From: JAOAPY01 sp038237475
GTDB taxonomy: Bacteria; Acidobacteriota; Blastocatellia; Pyrinomonadales; Pyrinomonadaceae
NCBI GenBank assembly: GCA_038237475.1
Contig: JBBRYS010000003.1
Coordinates: forward strand, 62,001 to 126,000
Reading direction: 5' to 3'
Length of the DNA stretch: 64,000 bases
Part shown: positions 16,842 to 25,332 of the stretch, piece by piece
Numbering within the stretch: the first letter of the stretch is position 1
Layout of the letters: each line of letters begins with the position of its first letter
Position numbers and translations under genes: made by a program
Notes under the pieces: generated by a model
Told to the model about the DNA's origin: nothing
What the model saw: the letters and a program-made list of their open reading frames with translations, nothing else
Databases searched by the model: none

Positions 16842-16919
16842 GTAAAAGCATTCCTTTATCCGGGGTTAAACCAAAATCAAGCCGCATGATATTGGATGAC
16901 CCCTCTCGAGGACAAACGG

Positions 16920-16958
16920 ACGCCCGGTGTTGCTTTATAAAAAAGCAACACCGGGCGT
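16920..16958 (-). terminator. Perfect 17-bp hairpin downstream of the TPR-Fis gene
   Basis: ACGCCCGGTGTTGCTTT (16920-16936) and its exact reverse complement (16942-16958) flank a 5-nt A/T loop. It lies 60 bp after the stop of the leftward TPR-Fis gene and before the next leftward gene, where a terminator is expected. The run of T lies in the stem-loop and not after it, so it may act as an mRNA 3'-end stabiliser or a factor-dependent terminator. Confidence 0.5.
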
Positions 16959-17019
16959 CTCACAACTACAAAGCTTTTGAATTTGTTCTGGCAAACGCGG
17001 CTTACAAGCGGGTCTTGAG

Positions 17020-18600
17020 TCACTCACTGCGAAAAATACTTTTACGTCGCCGGCGTACCGGAGTTCTCACAGTCAACAACATCTTGTGCCGGCCGTTCAA
17101 AATAAAAGCCAGGCCTTGATGTGTGACGCCCAACAAGCGCGCGGCGCGAGTCACGCTGCCGTTGGCTGCTTCGAGTGCCTGCTGGATCATCTCTCCTTCG
17201 TAACGGAGGACTTCACCCTCCAAGGAGCAGCCCGTCCACTTCGGTTTCTCCGCAGCTGTTTCAGAATTTGTCCGGCTTAACTGTTCAGAGTCAGCCACCA
17301 CCATTGCCGCTGACAGTTCAGGCTTTCGTAGATCATCCACGCGCGATTCACCCAAAGAGAGAATGGTGCGGGCGCAACGACCTAAACGATCTTCAGCACC
17401 TGGAGCTTGTGACCCGGCGAGGAAAGATTCAGCCTTCTTATAATATTCGCGCAAAGCGGCTGGTGGAACATATGACGCCAACGACTCGACGATCGACATT
17501 GCTGCCAGTCCAGCCTTTTCGGGATCCCCTGCGTTGGTTGCTACCTCGATCGCACGCCGAAGCTGGAGATGCGCGCGTTCAAAGCGCTCAAGCCGCGCCA
17601 GTGCTATTCCGTGGGTGGTCAGCGCCTCTGCCAGCAGCGAACTTTCATCTCCCTGCTCTAAAGTTCTGACCGACGAGCGCACTGTCGTCTCTGCCTGGGA
17701 ATTAAGGCCCTGTGCCAGGAAAGCTCTCGCTCGGGTTTCATCAACCGGAGCAATTCTTCCTTTGTCTTTCAGCTTAACGAAGAGGGCGCGAGCTCGATTG
17801 AGGTGTTGATGGGCTTCAATCAACCGTCCAGCTTTCAGGAACAGAAATCCTAAATTGTTTTCAACCAGAGCGAGGTAACGTATATGATCAGCCTGCTCAA
17901 AATGGTAGACCGCAGCCGTGTACTCTATGAGGGCTCGATCGATGTATTCCGGTCTTGCTTCCGCCTCTCCAATATTGCGCAGGGCCAGGGCAAACTCGTT
18001 GTGGAAGGTGCCCTTCAAGGCATGATTTCTGCTCCGCTCGAATAGCGGGGCGGCCTCGGTTTGGATCCGCAAAGCTTCGCGATAGTGACCGGTAGAAATC
18101 TCAAAGATGGTCATACTGACGATTGCTCGCAAACGCTGTTCACTGTCGGGAGCAGCACTATCAAGAGCACCTTTGAGAGTAATGCGGGCTTCTTCAACAG
18201 CTCCGGATCTCCAGTAACAAATTGCCAAATCGACTTGCCTCTCGGCCACTTTCTCAAGCATGCCGAGCTGCTCAAAAAGTCGATGGCTGTGTGAGATGAG
18301 ATCTTTAGCTATTTCCTGAGCGCCTTCAATCTGATTAGCGCTGCCGATCCTTCCGGATAGACTGCCGGTTCGTAATAGCAGTTCTGCTTGTGCAAGATCG
18401 TTCAGACCATCGAGCACGGGGGGCTCACCAACCCGTTGCCAAAATCCACCGAGGGCCTGTCTTGCCGCGTCATAGTCACCGGCTTCCTCATATTTTTTTG
18501 CCTCAAGGCAACAATCCAATGCTTTACTATTACGGTCGTGGACCGTCTCGTTTCCGCTAGCGGAAATCTCATTAATGTAAATCTCATCATGTAAGTGCAT
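17020..18600 (-). CDS. TPR protein with C-terminal Fis-type HTH (probable transcription regulator)
   Basis: A 526-residue soluble protein. Residues about 20-440 are TPR-like helical repeats (CCLEAKKYEEAGDYDAARQAL, YRSGAVEEARITLKGAL-type units, IRYLALVENNLGFLFLKAGRLIEAHQHLNRA). The C-terminus has a Fis-type helix-turn-helix (YEGEMIQQALEAANGSVTR then AARLLGVTHQGLAFILNG) and a basic tail (RTPVRRRRKSIFRS). The ATG at 18598-18600 has an AAGGA SD 9 nt upstream, so I prefer it to 18621. Its start faces the 78-residue secreted peptide gene 137 bp away. TPR plus HTH beside a small exported peptide is the layout of RRNPP-type peptide sensors, although the family here (Fis HTH, C-terminal) differs. Peptide binding is inferred, not shown. 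Confidence 0.85.
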   Translation of the reverse strand: MHLHDEIYINEISASGNETVHDRNSKALDCCLEAKKYEEAGDYDAARQALGGFWQRVGEPPVLDGLNDLAQAELLLRTGSLSGRIGSANQIEGAQEIAKDLISHSHRLFEQLGMLEKVAERQVDLAICYWRSGAVEEARITLKGALDSAAPDSEQRLRAIVSMTIFEISTGHYREALRIQTEAAPLFERSRNHALKGTFHNEFALALRNIGEAEARPEYIDRALIEYTAAVYHFEQADHIRYLALVENNLGFLFLKAGRLIEAHQHLNRARALFVKLKDKGRIAPVDETRARAFLAQGLNSQAETTVRSSVRTLEQGDESSLLAEALTTHGIALARLERFERAHLQLRRAIEVATNAGDPEKAGLAAMSIVESLASYVPPAALREYYKKAESFLAGSQAPGAEDRLGRCARTILSLGESRVDDLRKPELSAAMVVADSEQLSRTNSETAAEKPKWTGCSLEGEVLRYEGEMIQQALEAANGSVTRAARLLGVTHQGLAFILNGRHKMLLTVRTPVRRRRKSIFRSE

Positions 18601-18635
18601 GAATATTAATCCTTTGCTCAACTGTGTAATGATTC

Positions 18636-18664
18636 TTGCAAGACGTTCGTTGTGCGGTTATTAT
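18636..18664 (+). promoter_or_regulatory. Candidate sigma-70-type promoter of the small peptide gene
   Basis: TTGCAA (18636-18641), a 17-bp spacer and TATTAT (18659-18664) form a good match to the sigma-70 consensus. The leader would be about 70 nt before the AGGAG SD and ATG 18738. It lies in the intergenic region shared with the divergent TPR-Fis gene. Confidence 0.45.
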
Positions 18665-18682
18665 GCGCACGCCCGGCTTTCC

Positions 18683-18702
18683 GTTGGACCTGTCCGTCCA
18701 AC
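18683..18702. promoter_or_regulatory. Inverted repeat in the TPR-Fis/peptide intergenic region (candidate operator or leader hairpin)
   Basis: GTTGGAC (18683-18689) and GTCCAAC (18696-18702) flank a 6-nt spacer. They lie just downstream of the inferred start site of the peptide gene. A dimeric Fis-type protein could bind such a dyad; it could equally be an mRNA hairpin. Confidence 0.35.
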
Positions 18703-18737
18703 TGGAAATCATCAAAAAATCCTTCTAGGAGACCAAA

Positions 18738-18974
18738 ATGAAAACGTTTTGCAAGGTATTCGCCCCGATCTACCTGACTTTCGTACTCGGCTTCTCCATT
18801 CACGCGGGTGAACTCAATTCGCCACCAGCTCCCAGTCCGACCCCCGGCACCAGCGCGCCAACTACATCGGCACCACTAGTAGCCGGTTCTACTTCCAGTG
18901 GAGCCAATCCCCTTGAAGTTGATACAGCGTGGACCGTTTTAATTAACCTGATTAGCATGCTGTCAATACACTAA
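18738..18974 (+). CDS. Small secreted peptide, partner candidate of the TPR-Fis regulator
   Basis: A 78-residue protein with a strong SD (AGGAGACCAAAATG). A signal peptide (KVFAPIYLTFVLGFSIHAG, cleavage near residue 24) is followed by a Pro/Ser/Thr-rich stretch (SPPAPSPTPGTSAPTTSAP) and a hydrophobic C-terminus (WTVLINLISMLSIH). I do not recognise a Pfam-type family. The divergent position next to the TPR-Fis regulator, the export signal and the short hydrophobic tail suggest a pro-peptide that could be processed and sensed. A simple small envelope protein is also possible. No processing enzyme lies in the immediate neighbourhood. Confidence 0.75.
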   Translation: MKTFCKVFAPIYLTFVLGFSIHAGELNSPPAPSPTPGTSAPTTSAPLVAGSTSSGANPLEVDTAWTVLINLISMLSIH

Positions 18975-19196
18975 ACGCTTTGTTGGCTCACTATTTCAGT
19001 TTTGGCACCGTTACTTCATCCTGCATGACGTTCGCGTAAATCTCGGAACTCGCACGGTGATGAGCGGCTGACAGCAATGAGGGGCGCCTCAACAGGCGTG
19101 CATCGTACTTCTAATGCCTCCGTAAAGCAACAAAAAAGGCGAGTCACGAACCTAAGCAAGGTTTCAACCCTTCGTTGTGGAAAGAAGATGAAAGGC

Positions 19197-20894
19197 TTAT
19201 GAGTCCTCGCCGGACGCGGCCAAGCGGCTGACCGTTGTCAAAGTATCGATTTCTGCAACGGTCTTGTCCGGCCGCAGCCTCAGTATCCGGGGAAATCTCA
19301 TCGCATAGCCGCTCTTGTGCCGTTTCGAAGGCTGAATTAGATCGCACGTAACTTCTATCACGATCAACGGTTCCACGGTCCTGACGCGTCCGTGAGCAAA
19401 TTCCTGTATGGTGTGAGCCTTAAACCACTCGGTCATCTCGGCTAACTCGGCATCTGTTAACCCGGAATATGCTTTGCCGATGTTAAGGAGTTCTCCATCT
19501 CCGGCTGAGCGACGAACTGCAAAGGTGTAGTCAGAGAGGAGGTGACGCCGTTTTCCGTGGCCGACTTCTACCGCCGTCACTACAACATCGAGAGTGGCCA
19601 TGGCACGCTTCAGTTTCAGCCACTCTCTTCCGCGTCTGCCCGGCTTATATTTCGAAGCCGGGCTTTTTATCATTAGCCCCTCATTTCCGCGGGCCCGGGC
19701 CGCCAGAAATTCATCGTCGAGCGCAGCAGCCTGCTGAAAGCGAGTGGCTCGAGACAGCCGCAGCGTCCCCTCGCCATCAATCAAGCTCTCCATCACTTGC
19801 CGGCGTACCTCGAGTGGTTCGTCGATCAAAACCTGGCCCGCAGCATAAAAAAGATCGTACGCAACCAATGTCACGGGCACGTCCCTGAGAAGATCCTCGC
19901 TGACAGTTTTGCGTCCTAAACGCTTTTGCAGTTCGCTGAATGGTAGGATGACATCGCCCCGAGCCGGAACGATTTCGCCATCGATGATCGCGTCGGTCGT
20001 CAATTTCTTCAGTGGTCCAATTAGCTCGGGAAAGCGATGCGTGATTTCATCCATTGTTCGCGAATAGATGGCCACGCGATCACCACTGACGTGAGCCTGG
20101 GCACGGATCCCGTCAAACTTGTCTTCGACGAAAAACTCTTCGGGCATGGTGCGGGTGATATCCTCAAGGTCGGCTGCCGGCGTAGCCAGCATGAATTTGA
20201 GCGGGTGAAACAGACGCATGCGCAAGTTCTTCAGATCATTCGCGCGCGCCCGCACAGCCGTCTCTCCAATATCACCCAGCAGCATATTTGCCTGCGCCAC
20301 TCTGGGTAGCGGTTTATCGAAGGCGCGCGCAATGGCATCTTCGACCAGTCCTTCTTTCAAGCCAATACGCAGATCGCTGACCAGGACTTTCACCAGGTAC
20401 TTGGCTTCGAGCGGCGTGGCCCGACTCAATGATTTCGTCAATAAGCTGATTTTATTTTTAGTGCCTCGCGTAGCACTCAACCCCGCAATTAGCGACTCGG
20501 TTTCCGCCAGCGTGATGCCAGGCTCCCGAGACCCACGGCCAGCGTCGCACAGTAATTCGAAGGCGGCTTCACCCGCGTCGCCCAGCCGGACATAGCGTGG
20601 TAACAGATCCTCTTTTGAGAAACCGGTAGCTTGCGACAGCGCCTCTGTGATGATGCTGCCGCCAACGTTCGTGGTGCGAGCGTCACTCAGCGCAAATTGA
20701 TGACCGGCGAAATAACGTGCCGCCCTGGCCAGATCCGCATCGCCTAGGCGCTTAAAATAGTCACCTAACAGAGCTGCCTTCTCGAGTTTTTTGGTGGTGG
20801 CGGCTACTGCTTCTGCAGTTTGGGCGAGCAGGGCAAGGGAGTGGGGCGAGGGAGAATGAGTTTCTTTGGAATCTCCGGACGCAGCTTTTGTCAT
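19197..20894 (-). CDS. ATP-dependent DNA ligase
   Basis: A 565-residue enzyme in the three-part ligase order. A helical N-terminal DNA-binding domain spans about 20-210 (LAQTAEAVAATTKKLEKAALLGDYFKRL, KISLLTKSLSRATPLEAKYLVK). The nucleotidyltransferase core has the adenylation motif EDKFDGIRAQ (K-x-D-G), IDGEIVPARGD (motif III-IV) and EGLMIKSPASKYKPGRRGREWLKLK (motifs IV-V). A C-terminal OB domain follows. The length matches archaeal/bacterial LigB-like ATP ligases, not the NAD+ enzyme LigA. It joins nicks, probably in repair. The usual partners of repair ligases (Lhr-type helicase, associated exonuclease, Ku) are not adjacent here. It is convergent with nothing and divergent from the nitroreductase gene. 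Confidence 0.92.
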   Translation of the reverse strand: MTKAASGDSKETHSPSPHSLALLAQTAEAVAATTKKLEKAALLGDYFKRLGDADLARAARYFAGHQFALSDARTTNVGGSIITEALSQATGFSKEDLLPRYVRLGDAGEAAFELLCDAGRGSREPGITLAETESLIAGLSATRGTKNKISLLTKSLSRATPLEAKYLVKVLVSDLRIGLKEGLVEDAIARAFDKPLPRVAQANMLLGDIGETAVRARANDLKNLRMRLFHPLKFMLATPAADLEDITRTMPEEFFVEDKFDGIRAQAHVSGDRVAIYSRTMDEITHRFPELIGPLKKLTTDAIIDGEIVPARGDVILPFSELQKRLGRKTVSEDLLRDVPVTLVAYDLFYAAGQVLIDEPLEVRRQVMESLIDGEGTLRLSRATRFQQAAALDDEFLAARARGNEGLMIKSPASKYKPGRRGREWLKLKRAMATLDVVVTAVEVGHGKRRHLLSDYTFAVRRSAGDGELLNIGKAYSGLTDAELAEMTEWFKAHTIQEFAHGRVRTVEPLIVIEVTCDLIQPSKRHKSGYAMRFPRILRLRPDKTVAEIDTLTTVSRLAASGEDS

Positions 20895-20980
20895 AACTCG
20901 ACGATACCCCTCTGTTCATTTCAGATCTGTTTGTAGTGGCGCTACAATCATAGCTTTCCGGGAGGTCAGTAAGAAATCAA

Positions 20981-21664
20981 ATGCAGGATAAACCAGAGAA
21001 TCTTCCAACCACGCAAGCCAACGGCTCAGCCATTAAATCGATCGTAGATGTGATGCGTGATCGACGCGCGACTGTTCACTTCTCTGCAGAGCCGATTCCT
21101 GAGCAGTATCTCAACGCAATCCTCTCGCTTGCCGCACAGGCGCCCTCCGGTTACAACCTCCAACCCTGGCGCTTCATTGTCGTGCGCGAGGAAGCCAACC
21201 GAAAACGGCTCCAGGCTGTCGCCTTCAATCAACCAAAGGTGGCCGAAGCCCTGGTAGTCATCATCTGTCTCGGGATGAAAGAAGAATGGAAAACGCGAGC
21301 GGATGAGGTTTTCAGGGAAGGAGCAGAACGCGGCGCCGGGCAGATTGATGGCTGGCAAAAGGCCCGCGACGGCGCGCTGTCTTTTATTACCAGCGCCCAG
21401 GAGATGTCTGTTTGGGTAACGCGTCACACGATGATTGCCGTAACTTCGCTTATGCTGATTGCTGAGGCCTACGGTATTGATACCGCGCCCATGGAAGGCT
21501 TCAACCCGGCAGGCGTAAAAAAAGAATTTGGTATTCCGGATGAGGCTGAGGTTGTCGCACTGATCGCTTTGGGTTACGGAAAGTCGCCGGACAAAGTCTA
21601 CACCGGGCGCTTTCCTCTCAGTGAAATTTTTTATTCTGAGTCCTATGGCGAACCCTGGGGATGA
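20981..21664 (+). CDS. Nitroreductase-family FMN oxidoreductase
   Basis: A 227-residue protein with the nitroreductase signatures VMRDRRATVHFSAEPIPEQYL (FMN-phosphate-binding RRxxxxF region), AAQAPSGYNLQPWRFIVVREEANRKRL, and a C-terminal segment GIDTAPMEGFNPAGVKKEFGIPDEAEVVALIALGYG typical of the family. No signal peptide, so it is cytosolic. The substrate is not predictable. The following 200 bp up to tatA are open in one frame but show no convincing protein. Confidence 0.9.
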   Translation: MQDKPENLPTTQANGSAIKSIVDVMRDRRATVHFSAEPIPEQYLNAILSLAAQAPSGYNLQPWRFIVVREEANRKRLQAVAFNQPKVAEALVVIICLGMKEEWKTRADEVFREGAERGAGQIDGWQKARDGALSFITSAQEMSVWVTRHTMIAVTSLMLIAEAYGIDTAPMEGFNPAGVKKEFGIPDEAEVVALIALGYGKSPDKVYTGRFPLSEIFYSESYGEPWG

Positions 21665-21865
21665 AGTGAGAGCCGTTTCTTCCAACCGGGTTGGTAAGTT
21701 GACTACGGACCGCGGAAACCTCAGACTTGGTTCCCCGCCGAAACGTAATCGGTTCATTTTTACGGAAAGCGCGGGCGATCTGACGGCGAGATATTATCGC
21801 GAGAGCGTTGCTATTTTCGATCCCGCTTTCTTACAAGCATTGGTCCAAGAGAGGTAATCAACCCG

Positions 21866-22276
21866 GTGCCCGCACTGCTGCTAATTCTGGATTCCCTAGG
21901 TACAAGTGAGCTGCTGCTGATACTGGTCGTGGCGCTGATCTTCTTTGGTCCACGAAAATTACCTCAACTCAGCCGTCAAATCGGCAAGAGCCTGGCTGAA
22001 TTCAAACGCGCCTCTGAAGACTTCAAACGCACCTGGGAACGCGAAGTACAGATCGAGAGCACCACGACGGAGCCGGAACCAACCCGGACGATGCCTCTCG
22101 AAAACACATATCCGGACGCCACGATTGGGCGGGGACAGGCACCTGATCCACTACCCATAAATGCAGAAACCAATGCGACGGTCTCCGAGCCAAACGGTTC
22201 ACAATCTGAATTCATAAAGACTGCCGCTGGCGAACAACCGCAGGCTGAACCGGCCCCGAAGCAAGAGTGGTTTTAG
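21866..22276 (+). CDS. tatA: Twin-arginine translocase subunit TatA/TatB
   Basis: A 136-residue protein: one N-terminal membrane helix (SELLLILVVALIFFGPRKLPQL with the FGPxKLP hinge), then an amphipathic helix (SRQIGKSLAEFKRASEDFKR) and a long acidic, Pro-rich disordered tail. It starts at GTG 21866, since the conserved helix begins a few residues later. The tail is longer than in a minimal TatA (about 60-90 residues) and closer to TatB in length. It is directly upstream of tatC (16 bp), and together they would export folded Tat substrates such as MsrP at the right edge. Confidence 0.93.
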   Translation: MPALLLILDSLGTSELLLILVVALIFFGPRKLPQLSRQIGKSLAEFKRASEDFKRTWEREVQIESTTTEPEPTRTMPLENTYPDATIGRGQAPDPLPINAETNATVSEPNGSQSEFIKTAAGEQPQAEPAPKQEWF

Positions 22277-22292
22277 TTTCCTTCCTTTTTCA

Positions 22293-23348
22293 ATGGCAAC
22301 CTTTCTAAGATCCCGTTCAGCCAAACAGCCTGAAGACTTAGGCGGCCAGATGTCTTTTCTGGAGCACCTGGACGAACTGCGCCGGCGTTTGATGTGGTCT
22401 TTAGTGTTTGTGGTTGTGTCGGCGATGGTGTGCTGGTTCGCCTCCGGACGGATCTATAACTTTCTCGCTGTCCCGATCGAGCGAGCCCTGGCTGAGGCAC
22501 AACGAACAGAAGTTCCGATCGTCGGGCAGACTGGAAAAGAAACGATTGTCCCGCTGAGTTATCTAAACGAGAATGATGTAGGCCGTTATGTGTTCGCGCA
22601 GGAGACCTCCATCGGCACTGTAGTCATACCAGCCGGCGCGACTGTGACGGCCCGTTATATTCGGGATGCGACTGGCCAGTTGGGACTCTTCACTGATGAA
22701 CCCCTCTATGTCGCCAATGAGATTCTGCCCAAGGGAATCCGCGTTCCGATCGACTTCAACAGTGTGAAGAAGGCGGGGTTTAATGATCGGCTGATAGTAA
22801 ACACGGCCATCGAACCCTTTTCGCTTTACGTTAAGGTCTCGCTTTATGCAGCAGTGTGCCTGTCGGTGCCTTTTCTGCTCTGGCAGATTTGGGCTTTCGT
22901 GTCGCCTGGTTTATATCCGCACGAACGCGGATATGTCTTTCCATTCATAGGCCTGTCGTCGGTGTCTTTTGTCATTGGAGGGGCATTCGCTTACAAGATC
23001 ATCTTTCCTCCAGCGGCGAAATACCTGCTGGGATTGGGTCACGATTTTCGCTTGCTGCTGAAGGCGGACGATTATTTCGACTTCATCATAATAATCATGT
23101 TGGGGATGGGTCTGATTTTTCAGATGCCCGCCATCACTTATGTGCTGGCGCGGATAGGAATCGTCACGGCAGGCTACATGGTGCGGATTTGGAAGACTTC
23201 GGTAATCGTGATCTTAATCGTTGCGGCCATAGTCTCGCCGACAAATGATATCCCCAACATGATGCTTTTTGCTGCTCCGATGCTTGGGCTCTACGTGATT
23301 TCGATTTTTGTAGCCTGGATGTTCGCCAGACCGCGGGCAAAATCCTGA
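22293..23348 (+). CDS. tatC: Sec-independent translocase TatC with a large periplasmic insertion
   Basis: A 351-residue TatC: N-terminal MSFLEHLDELRRRLMWSLVFVV (conserved, binds the twin-arginine signal), six membrane segments, and FLLWQIWAFVSPGLYPHER. E. coli TatC has about 258 residues. The extra length is almost all in the first periplasmic loop, where about 100 residues (roughly 68-167) are inserted between PIERALAEAQ and TAIEPFSLYVKVSLYA. The inserted part is soluble, beta-rich and polar (VGRYVFAQETSIGTVVIPAGATV). The core residues are retained, so I expect function. It is co-transcribed with tatA. Confidence 0.93.
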   Translation: MATFLRSRSAKQPEDLGGQMSFLEHLDELRRRLMWSLVFVVVSAMVCWFASGRIYNFLAVPIERALAEAQRTEVPIVGQTGKETIVPLSYLNENDVGRYVFAQETSIGTVVIPAGATVTARYIRDATGQLGLFTDEPLYVANEILPKGIRVPIDFNSVKKAGFNDRLIVNTAIEPFSLYVKVSLYAAVCLSVPFLLWQIWAFVSPGLYPHERGYVFPFIGLSSVSFVIGGAFAYKIIFPPAAKYLLGLGHDFRLLLKADDYFDFIIIIMLGMGLIFQMPAITYVLARIGIVTAGYMVRIWKTSVIVILIVAAIVSPTNDIPNMMLFAAPMLGLYVISIFVAWMFARPRAKS

Positions 23349-23594
23349 ATCAGTTGAGTCTTAGTTTTGCGCCTTCGTGGGCCCGGGTCAAGTGGGGAAA
23401 GGCAACGAAACCCGTGATTTGTGGCATCTTGACTGTGTTCTCTGCCAACCCTTAGAATCAGCGCCTAAGCGCCCGGGTGTTAATACCTCGGTCAATGCCG
23501 TGGCCCCATCAGGGTTTCAATATGGAGTTCCTCGGTTTACCCGGCCACAACACCGATGAAGTGGCAGATTGGTAACTTTCGCACAGGAGTTTTT

Positions 23595-25223
23595 ATGTCT
23601 TTCCGGAAATGCTCTCTTCTCGTGGGAATCGGCGCGCTTGCCCTGGTTGCGGCGATGTTTACCGTGCCCGCGCTGGCAAAGTCAAAGGACGTTTTTCAGG
23701 ATCCTGCAGACAAGCCGCGAAACGTCAAGCCTGAGCTCAAGAAAGCCTACAAAGACTGGCTTGAGAAGGACGTGGTCTACATCATCACCGACGAAGAGCG
23801 CAAGGCTTTCAAGAAGCTACAGACCGATGAAGAACGCGAGCGTTTCATCGAGGAATTCTGGCGTCGTCGCGATCCCGATCCGGATACAGACGAAAACGAA
23901 TTTAAGGAAGAGTATTACGAACGCGTAGCTTACGCGAATGAACACTTTGCCTCCGGCATTCCTGGCTGGAAAACTGATCGCGGCCGGATCTGGATCATGT
24001 ACGGCAAGCCCGACGAGCGGGAAACCCATCCGATGGGCGGCAATTATGAGCGGCCGTCAAGCGAAGGTGGCGGTTCAACCAGTACTTATCCTTTTGAGAT
24101 GTGGTTTTATCGTTACCTTGCCGGTGTGGGCTCAGGTATCGAAATTGAATTTGTAGATCCCACTGGCTCAGGCGAATATCGTATTGCGCGCAACTCTGAC
24201 GAAAAGGATGCGCTGTTAAATATTCCTGGAGCAGGGTTGACGCTGTCCGAGCAGTTGGGTTTGTCGGATAAGTCCAGCCGGGTTGGGAACATCGGGGGTA
24301 TCGGTAACGCTAACTACACGCGTGAGCAGGACAGTCCGTTCTCGCGCCTGGCATTGCTGGCTGATCTCAATCGCCCGCCGCAGGTTAAGTTCAACGACCT
24401 GGCCGGACTTACCAGCACAGCGGTGATTGAAGACAATCCTCTCAACTTTGATCTGCGCGTGGATTTTTTCCGGCAGTCTGATGATCGAGTCATTACCGCG
24501 TTCACAATTCAAACCGAGAACAAAGATCTGGTCTTTCAGGATAGCGGCGGCTTGCAGCAGGCGCGCATGAACATCTTTGCCAAGATCACCTCAGTCGCCG
24601 GCCGGCGAGTGGGAGTGTTCGAAGATCCGGTAGTCACCAACGCGACGGCGGAGGAACTGGTGGAGGCCAAAGACCGCAAGTCTGCGTATCAAAAAGCGAT
24701 GCCACTGCCTCCGGGAACTTACAAAGTCGATGTCATTGTTCGCGACGTGGTCTCAGGTGCGACCGGCATTAAACACCAGGGATTTACAGTGCCCCGATAC
24801 GATCCGCAGAAGCTCTCAACTTCAACGCTGGTGCTGGCTTCCAAGCTCGAGAATATCGGCGATCAGCCGGCCGTGGGACAGTTTGTTATCGGCCAGGTAA
24901 AGGTCATTCCAAACGTTTCCGGAGTTTATAAGCGTGGCGAATCAGTCGGTGTCTATCTGCAGATTTACAATGCAGGTATTGACCAAACAACTCTGCGGCC
25001 GTCAGTCGATGTCGAGTACGCTCTGGTCAAGGGCGGTAAAGAACTCGGCAAACAGATTGAGGATTGGCACGGCATGGGCAATTCCGGCCAGCGGCTCACG
25101 CTCGCCCGTTTGATCGACACGCGCGGACTTACTAATGGCGATTACGAACTTCAGATTCGCATTCGCGACCATGTGACAAATCAACAACTCTCACCGTCAG
25201 CGAAGTTTTCCATCTCGCAGTAG
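23595..25223 (+). CDS. GWxTD-domain protein
   Basis: A 542-residue exported protein. ATG 23595 has an AGGAG SD 5 nt upstream and is followed by a signal peptide (LLVGIGALALVAAMFTVPALA). Residues 35-230 are the GWxTD domain (YKDWLEKDVVYIITDEERKAF, FIEEFWRRRDPDPDTDENEF, IPGWKTDRGRIWIMYGKPDE). The C-terminal half is beta-rich and Ig-like (VFEDPVVTNATAEELVEAK, TYKVDVIVRDVVSGATGIK). The family is abundant in acidobacteria and its function is unknown; an envelope or secreted role is inferred. It is followed by an inverted repeat at 25241-25279 before rlmN. Confidence 0.9.
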   Translation: MSFRKCSLLVGIGALALVAAMFTVPALAKSKDVFQDPADKPRNVKPELKKAYKDWLEKDVVYIITDEERKAFKKLQTDEERERFIEEFWRRRDPDPDTDENEFKEEYYERVAYANEHFASGIPGWKTDRGRIWIMYGKPDERETHPMGGNYERPSSEGGGSTSTYPFEMWFYRYLAGVGSGIEIEFVDPTGSGEYRIARNSDEKDALLNIPGAGLTLSEQLGLSDKSSRVGNIGGIGNANYTREQDSPFSRLALLADLNRPPQVKFNDLAGLTSTAVIEDNPLNFDLRVDFFRQSDDRVITAFTIQTENKDLVFQDSGGLQQARMNIFAKITSVAGRRVGVFEDPVVTNATAEELVEAKDRKSAYQKAMPLPPGTYKVDVIVRDVVSGATGIKHQGFTVPRYDPQKLSTSTLVLASKLENIGDQPAVGQFVIGQVKVIPNVSGVYKRGESVGVYLQIYNAGIDQTTLRPSVDVEYALVKGGKELGKQIEDWHGMGNSGQRLTLARLIDTRGLTNGDYELQIRIRDHVTNQQLSPSAKFSISQ

Positions 25224-25240
25224 CGTCACTACGGCAAAAC

Positions 25241-25279
25241 GAGACAGGGAAATTAGGGGCAACCTTATCTCCCTGTCTC
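25241..25279 (+). terminator. Inverted repeat after the GWxTD gene
   Basis: GAGACAGGGA (25241-25250) is exactly complementary to TCCCTGTCTC (25270-25279), with a 19-nt loop, 18 bp after the GWxTD stop. No U-tract follows, so it is a hairpin consistent with termination or 3'-end protection. Confidence 0.4.
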
Positions 25280-25332
25280 CCGTAACCTCCCCAAGTGTGA
25301 GTAGCGTAAGCGCGATGCTAAGATAGGCGTGC

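Noticed and set aside
21665..21865. An open frame between the nitroreductase and tatA genes (21621-21857) could encode a 70-78-residue protein.
   Set aside because: It overlaps the nitroreductase 3' end, has no recognisable motif, and its composition is unlike the neighbouring genes.
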